NCBI RefSeq assembly: GCF_014851395.1
Contig: NW_024041150.1
Span: 38,885,585-38,949,584 of the forward strand
Reading direction: 5' to 3'
DNA length: 64,000 nucleotides
DNA from: Micropterus salmoides
Lineage: Eukaryota > Chordata > Actinopteri > Centrarchiformes > Centrarchidae
In this document: piece after piece, positions 59,201-64,000 of the stretch
Layout of the letters: every line of letters begins with the position of its first letter
Position numbering within the stretch: the stretch's first letter is position 1
Position numbers and translations under genes: made by a program
The notes under the pieces: model-generated
What the model saw: only the letters and a program-made list of their open reading frames with translations
Databases searched by the model: none
What the model was told of the DNA's origin: nothing

Positions 59201-61805
59201 CAGACTCACACTGTAACACCACTCCACTGGTGGCTTTAACAATTCCTGCTAAAGTTATGACTGGTGAGGAGACAGCACCTGAGCAAGAGGAAATAAATAT
59301 TTAACAGTGCTGTTACTGGAAGTGAAAGCTCCTATAGTGCATCAAATAATTATCAAAATTAATTAGCCTAATGGCTTTATAATGAGTCATTGAATTTCAA
59401 ATGGCATTTGTTACGGCCCATGTGGCTTGAAGGTGTGTGTTTCAGTACTGCCATGGTTTTCTGTTTGAGGAGCTAATTGCAGTGGTCCCTCCTGGATTGG
59501 GAACACCTGGTCCCAGTGCTCCACAGGAGATAAAAGCTTTACCTCCAAGATCATTTCTCTCTCTCTCTCTCTCTCTCATCCTCCCTGCCAGCTGCTACAC
59601 CTTTTGGTTTTCGCTACATGTTTGCTTTATTTGGACACTCCAACACTTTACACCATGATCTCCCATCCACACTTACACTACTGATGTTGCTGACTGACCC
59701 ATCCCATTATTAAATGTTATTTTTGGTTATTTTACGTTAAAATAAACCTTGTGAATTGAAGTGCAGTGTCTGTAGCACTTTTTGTCATTATTAGAAAAAG
59801 CTGTTGAAAACAGAAGAAAGAACAGGAGGTAAGATGAGGTTTTGGCACACAGGGATTTATATTAAATACTTTTACCTCACTGTTGAATCTGTGGCCATGT
59901 TTAACTTAAACATCCAACACTGTAACATTGTAGATAAGTCATAAAATATGGAAAAGCAATAATAGGTCTTCTTTAATAATGTTGTGTATATAGTGCGCAT
60001 ACGCCAACATGCATTTGCTCCGTCGTTCATTGTCATATTTTCTAACTTTTTTACTTTTTATCTCACGTGTGTGATTTTTGGACTGTTTGTAATTTAAACT
60101 AGACTCTCTGTAATCATGCAAGTTGGGAGAGTTTTGGTAAGCCACAGCACCTTTGCGCAGCAACTACATTGTTGCTTTGTTTACACCCGGGACCAGCTGG
60201 CTAGTTCAATAAGCTTCGCAGAGACTTTTCCATCGACGGCTTTCAGACTGTTTGGGCCGACAGGGATTGCACCGAGAGAGGTAAGCATAAAGGCGGAGGG
60301 CTTGCCGTTGTAGTTAACAACAGATGGTGTAATGCCGATCACAATGGGACTACAGTCATATTATCTTCCATTGGAAATTTCACATGCCATCGCTGTAGTC
60401 CAAGGACTACAGACCTGTGGCACTGGCCTCGCACATTATGAAGACCCTGGAGAGACTTGTTCTGGAACAGCATGGTCAGACCTCTCCTGGACCCACTCCA
60501 GTTTGCCTACCAAGTTGAGTTGAAGACGCCATCATCTTCCTGCTGGACAAGCCGGCGAGCACTGTGAGGGTCATACTTTTTGACTTATCCAGTTCTTTCA
60601 ACAACATCTGGCCGGCCCTGCTGGGTGAGAAGCTGACAGCAATGCAGGTGGATGCCCCCCCTTGTGTCCTGGATTGTTGACTACCTGACTTGCAGACCAC
60701 AGTATGAGCGCCTGCAACACCTGTGTATCAGACTGCGTGGTCAGTAACACTAGGGCCCCGCAGAGGACTATCCTCTCTCTCTTCCTCTTTCCCATCTACT
60801 TCATGCATTCCAACTACGACACAGAGTCCTGCCATTTTCAGAAGTTTTCTGATGACTGGTTGGATGTATCAGCAAGGGGGACGAGGCTGAGTACAGAGCT
60901 GTGGCGGGTCTTTGTCACATGGTGTGAGCGGAACCATCTGCAGCTCAACGTGACAAAGTCTAAGGAGCTGGTTGGCACCAGTGACCCCTGTTTTGTGCAA
61001 AAATACCTGCTTTAATACTTAATGTGTAATACTCTCTGCTGCAATTCTGCTGTTACTATTTATTCATTATTACTGTTCACCATAACAATTCATTTATATT
61101 TTCTTTTACTCTGATATATATAATCTTTTTTATATACCAACGTCCTATATTTATTTATGTTCCTTTGACTTTTGTGCAATGTGTGCTACTGTGACACAGA
61201 ATTTCCCCTCAGGGATTAATAAAGTATTTCTGATTCTGATTACTGGAAGTGAAAGTTCCAGTGCATTAAAAACTATCAAAATTAATTAAATGTCCTGAAA
61301 GGTGGCTAGAGTCACTGGATTTCAAATGGCATTTATTTCAGTATAAATCCTAGGTTATTAACTTTGCCTTAGCTTAGTGAAACAGTGTTAATCCTACTAA
61401 AATCATTTTTTGAAGGTTTTAAGACTGAAACATGCAAAGTGAACAAAAACATTATAGACTTACCAACAATCAGCTGAACAAAAGATTGCAGCCCCTGTGC
61501 TGGACTAAAACATCTGTATGTTCCCTCATCCTTGAGTTTCAGTTTGGAGAGTTTCAGCAAGATGTTTCCAAACTTCAGCTCATCGATGAAGAGTGACGTT
61601 CTTCCCTCGAAGGATTGATGTTTTTTACCCACAAGCTCCTGACCAGAACGCCACACGTGGACAAATCTGGGGTTCAGGTCAGGTCTCGTCCACTCCAACG
61701 TCAAACCAGAAGCATCTTCTGCAGGTTTCAGATGACATGGCAAAATGATGTCATCACCAAGTGTTGCCACAATTGGCTGAGATGGACCAATCAGCTGAGG
61801 CTGAC
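56215..61805 (-). CDS. Butyrophilin-like Ig receptor with a cytoplasmic lamin tail domain (V-Ig-TM-coil-LTD), first exon not found
   Basis: Seven exons: 61805-61464 (342 nt), 59278-58991 (288), 58906-58775 (132), 58487-58333 (155), 57157-57014 (144), 56736-56629 (108), 56361-56215 (147, stop TGA). Phases join without a break (1,1,1,1,0,0,0), giving 438 residues after the missing signal-peptide exon. Order (numbered from exon 2): V-set 1-114 (DDIILPCHL, LEWTRPDL, DEGTYRCFS); second Ig 115-210 (CESAGWYPEPEVFWLDGEGN, NSFTCRVQ); transmembrane segment about 220-245 (IIGLAVSLAACILLMSAAIV, then FFVY); charged coil-like segment 255-306; Ser/Gln-rich linker then LTD about 335-438 (VIVDEVDKSRKYIGLKN, DQELGGWTLK, MWVQGCGTNYPPSDLVWDDL, KSW). 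The LTD aligns with vertebrate lamins (VDEEGKFVRLRNKSNEDQ, PPTDLVW). There is no CaaX end. Family knowledge predicts an Ig-type cell-surface protein; the lamin tail in the cytosol is unexpected. Expression is not known. Confidence 0.85.
56471..56540. mobile_element. LINE-type 3' tail in the last intron of the lamin-tail receptor
   Basis: 'tagattagactggattcgcc', then 'ttcattgtcattgcgcatgt', a widespread fish tail similar in type to 52425-52600. Confidence 0.45.
57158..58332. other. Intron between the coil exon and the first LTD exon
   Basis: 1175 bases. I looked for further coil exons or an alternative receptor ending and found none convincing. Both flanking splice sites are phase 0, so they join directly. 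Confidence 0.6.
60100..61245 (+). mobile_element. Decayed non-LTR retrotransposon in the V-Ig intron
   Basis: RT pieces: 'DYRPVAL'-like start near 60402; LLDKPASTVRVILFDLSSSF (about 60540); TESCHFQKFSDDW (60820), where the FADD-type catalytic box has become FSDD; FVTWCERNHLQLNVTKSKEL (60910). Many frameshifts. The 3' end has 'cagggattaataaagtattt', then 'ctgattctgatt'. It lies in the intron between the V-set and second Ig exons of the lamin-tail receptor, opposite in direction to the gene. Confidence 0.75.
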
Positions 61806-61984
61806 CTGGAAAGACAAATGTCTGTTTTAATGATCCAAATAGAAGTTATCTCAATTCCATAAGGTATCATAAAAGTGCGGCAGTGTCGATCATGACAGCA
61901 GTAATTACCACACAGTGACTAAAACCTATAAAAAGGAGAGAGGATTGTCAAGACTCAAGCAGGATGTTTTTTTTCATCCATATA

Positions 61985-63240
61985 CAACCCCAATTCCAAT
62001 GAAATTGGGACATTGTGTTAAACGTAAATAAAACCAGAATACATTCATTTGCAAATCCTTTTCAAACTATATTCAATTGAATACACTATAAAGACAAGAT
62101 ATTTAATGTTCAAACTGATAAACTTTATTGTGTTTTGCAAATATTCACTCACTTTGAATTTGATGCCTGCAACATGTTCCAAAAAAGCTGGGACAGGGGC
62201 AACAAAAGACTGGGAAAGTTGAGGAATGCTCATAAAACACCTGTTTGGAACATTTCACAGGTGAACAGGTTAATTGGAAACAGGTGAGTGTCATGATTGG
62301 GTATAAAAGGAGCATCCCTGAAAGGCTCAGTCATTCACAAGCTAGGATGGGGTGAGGTTCACCACTATGTGAACAACTGCGTGAGCAAATAGCCCAACAG
62401 TTTAAGAACAACGTTTCTCAACGTACAGTTATAAGGAAATTAGGGATTTCATCATCCACGGTCCATAATATCATCAAAAGATTTAGAGAATCTGGAGAAA
62501 TCTCTGCACGTAAGCTGCAAGGCCGAAAACCAACATTGAATGCCTGTGACCTTCGATCCCTCAGGCAGCATTAAAAACTGAAATCAATGTGTAAAGGATA
62601 TTACCACATGGGCTCAGGAACACTTCAGAAAACCATTGTCAGTTAACACAGTTTGTCGCTACATCAACAAGTGCAAGTTAAAACTCCACCATGCAAAGCG
62701 AAAGCCACATATCAACAACACCCAGAAACGCCGCCGGCTTCTCTGGGCCCGAGCTCATCTGAGATGGACTGACGCAAAGTGGGAGAGCGTGCTGAGGTCT
62801 GACGAGTCCACATTTCAAATTGTTTTTGGAAATTATGGACGTCATATCCTCCGGGCCAAAGAGGAAAAGGACCATCCGGATTGTTAACAGCAAAGTTCAA
62901 AAGCCAGCATCTGTGGTGGTATGGGGGTGTGTTAGTACCCATGGCATGGGGAACTTGCACATCTGTGAAGGCACTATTAATGTTGAAAGGTACATACAGG
63001 TTTTGGAGCAACTTATGCTGCCATCCAAGCAACGTCTTTTTCAGGGACGTCCCTGTTTATTTCAGCAAGACAATGCCAGGCCAGATTCTGCACGTGTTAC
63101 AACAGCGTGGCTTCGTAGTAAAAGGGCACGGGTACTAAACCGGCCTGCCTGCAGTCCAGACCTGTCTCCCATTGAAAATGTGTGGCACATTATGAACAAC
63201 GGAGACCCCGGGCTGTTGAGCAACTGAAGTTGTACATCTC
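61985..63240 (+). mobile_element. Tc1/mariner-type transposon with broken transposase
   Basis: The 5' end begins 'acaaccccaattccaatgaa' and continues 'attgggacattgtgttaaac'. The transposase runs from about 62345 with an HTH-like N-terminus, then RKPHINNTQKRRRLLWARAH and WTDAKWESVLRSDES (first catalytic Asp region), a frameshift near 62880, then LFQQDNARPDSARV (second Asp) and PDLSPIENVW (third catalytic region). Stops occur (for example near 62571). The 3' end and right TIR are missing after 'gagcaactgaagttgtacat'. It lies just upstream of the V-set exon of the lamin-tail receptor, in the intron where its signal exon would be expected. Confidence 0.85.
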
Positions 63241-63420
63241 TCTCTCACTGCTCCTGTGCTCGAGTACTAACTGATGCTAAATCATAGTTTTCAGTCACGT
63301 GACATGCGCGGTGACCTGGAGGGCAAAACAAAAGACCGACATAAATTTTCTTTGGATCACTTCTCAACTCAAGAAAAACATATATGTATATATATGGATA
63401 CAACACCTGCTGCCGTTGTG

Positions 63421-63593
63421 ACACCAAAATCTGTGACCTATCAGATTCTGTGACCCAAATGGCAAGTTAAGCGCCTGAGGCTTTGTGGACGATGTGAAGC
63501 GATTACAGTTTGGTTGGGTTTAGGTACCAAAAGTACTTGGTTATGGTTAGGAAAACATAGTCACAGAATCTGATAGGTCATAGATTTTGGTGT
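63421..63593. mobile_element. Short MITE with 34-bp inverted ends
   Basis: Arms 63421-63454 and 63560-63593 are inverted with one mismatch ('acaccaaaatctgtgaccta' and its complement). The inside, 'tggttgggtttaggtaccaa', then 'agtacttggttatggttagg', is a frequent motif of percomorph miniature elements. Confidence 0.7.
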
Positions 63594-64000
63594 TACAGCA
63601 TATTTCCACCATTAAAAACCACCAGGTCCCTGCCAGCGCTCGACTGTGATGATGTTTACCTTCTAGGGAATCCCTCACCTAACACAGCTCAGGCTTGAAT
63701 CGTCATCGATTAGTGCACCCAAAAGCACAACCATCCGGCATTTTGGCGACGCAACTTTGACAAACTTAAAGTAACAGTGTATCACTTGCTTCTTGGGTGG
63801 CGGGCAGCGGAAAATAACGTCTTTTTTGCCCTCCAAGGGAGCATTTTTTCTTGGAATGTGACATCACGTGAAAGCTATGAATTAGGTGAAATAATGTTGT
63901 GGGGAAGGTCCACACCACTTTCTTTGTTTTTTTTTTTTCAAAGCTCCACAAAATGGAGAGCTAGTGAATCTTGAGGAAATTTTTGCTGAATTTAACAAAA
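63594..64000. other. Window end, no gene established
   Basis: On the minus strand a 12-codon frame at 63741-63703 reads MPDGCAFGCTNR then stop, which resembles the start of a THAP zinc finger (Cys5, Cys9). It is too short to call. No signal-peptide exon for the lamin-tail receptor was recognised here. Confidence 0.35.

Overview
The window looks like a teleost (ray-finned, probably percomorph) fish genome: split genes with consensus GT-AG introns, dense fish-type transposons (Tc1-like, piggyBac-like, L2-type LINEs, Penelope-like elements with GIY-YIG, tRNA-derived SINEs), microsatellites, and immune and secreted gene families that expand in tandem in fish. No prokaryotic features are present. 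All gene models below were built by hand from splice sites, phases and paralog comparison.

Layout: 1-6.1 kb is mostly repeat-derived sequence with one isolated coiled-coil exon. At 6.2-7.2 kb, on the plus strand, are a signal-peptide exon and an Ig V-set exon of a butyrophilin/MOG-like receptor whose later exons are not found. About 9.3-31 kb and 32.5-54 kb are two copies of a tandem segmental duplication. Each carries one minus-strand, 16-coding-exon gene for a secreted alpha-tectorin-like protein (signal peptide, N-terminal domain, VWD-like, C8, EGF/TIL-like, ZP domain, furin site). Copy A (12.6-21.1 kb) is fully open, with a predicted 765 aa. Copy B (34.3-49.0 kb) has a one-base deletion in exon 2 and several transposon insertions. 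Their C-terminal exons are nearly identical, while N-terminal exons 3-5 differ strongly. An 11-bp minisatellite next to the gene has about 170 units in copy A and about 5 in copy B.

The most unusual item is at 56.2-61.8 kb on the minus strand. Seven phase-matched exons encode an Ig V-set domain, a second Ig domain, a transmembrane segment, a charged coil-like segment and then a complete lamin tail domain (LTD). The internal LTD exon boundaries fall at the same places and in the same phase as in vertebrate nuclear lamin genes. This reads as a butyrophilin-like receptor with its cytoplasmic domain captured from a lamin gene. I do not know of a described protein with this architecture. Its signal-peptide exon was not found; a Tc1-like transposon lies just upstream.

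The Ig-receptor exons at both ends and the coiled-coil relics between them suggest that the tectorin-like genes sit inside a butyrophilin-like receptor cluster that has been duplicated and partly eroded. Nested insertions and one empty site allow some events to be put in order.
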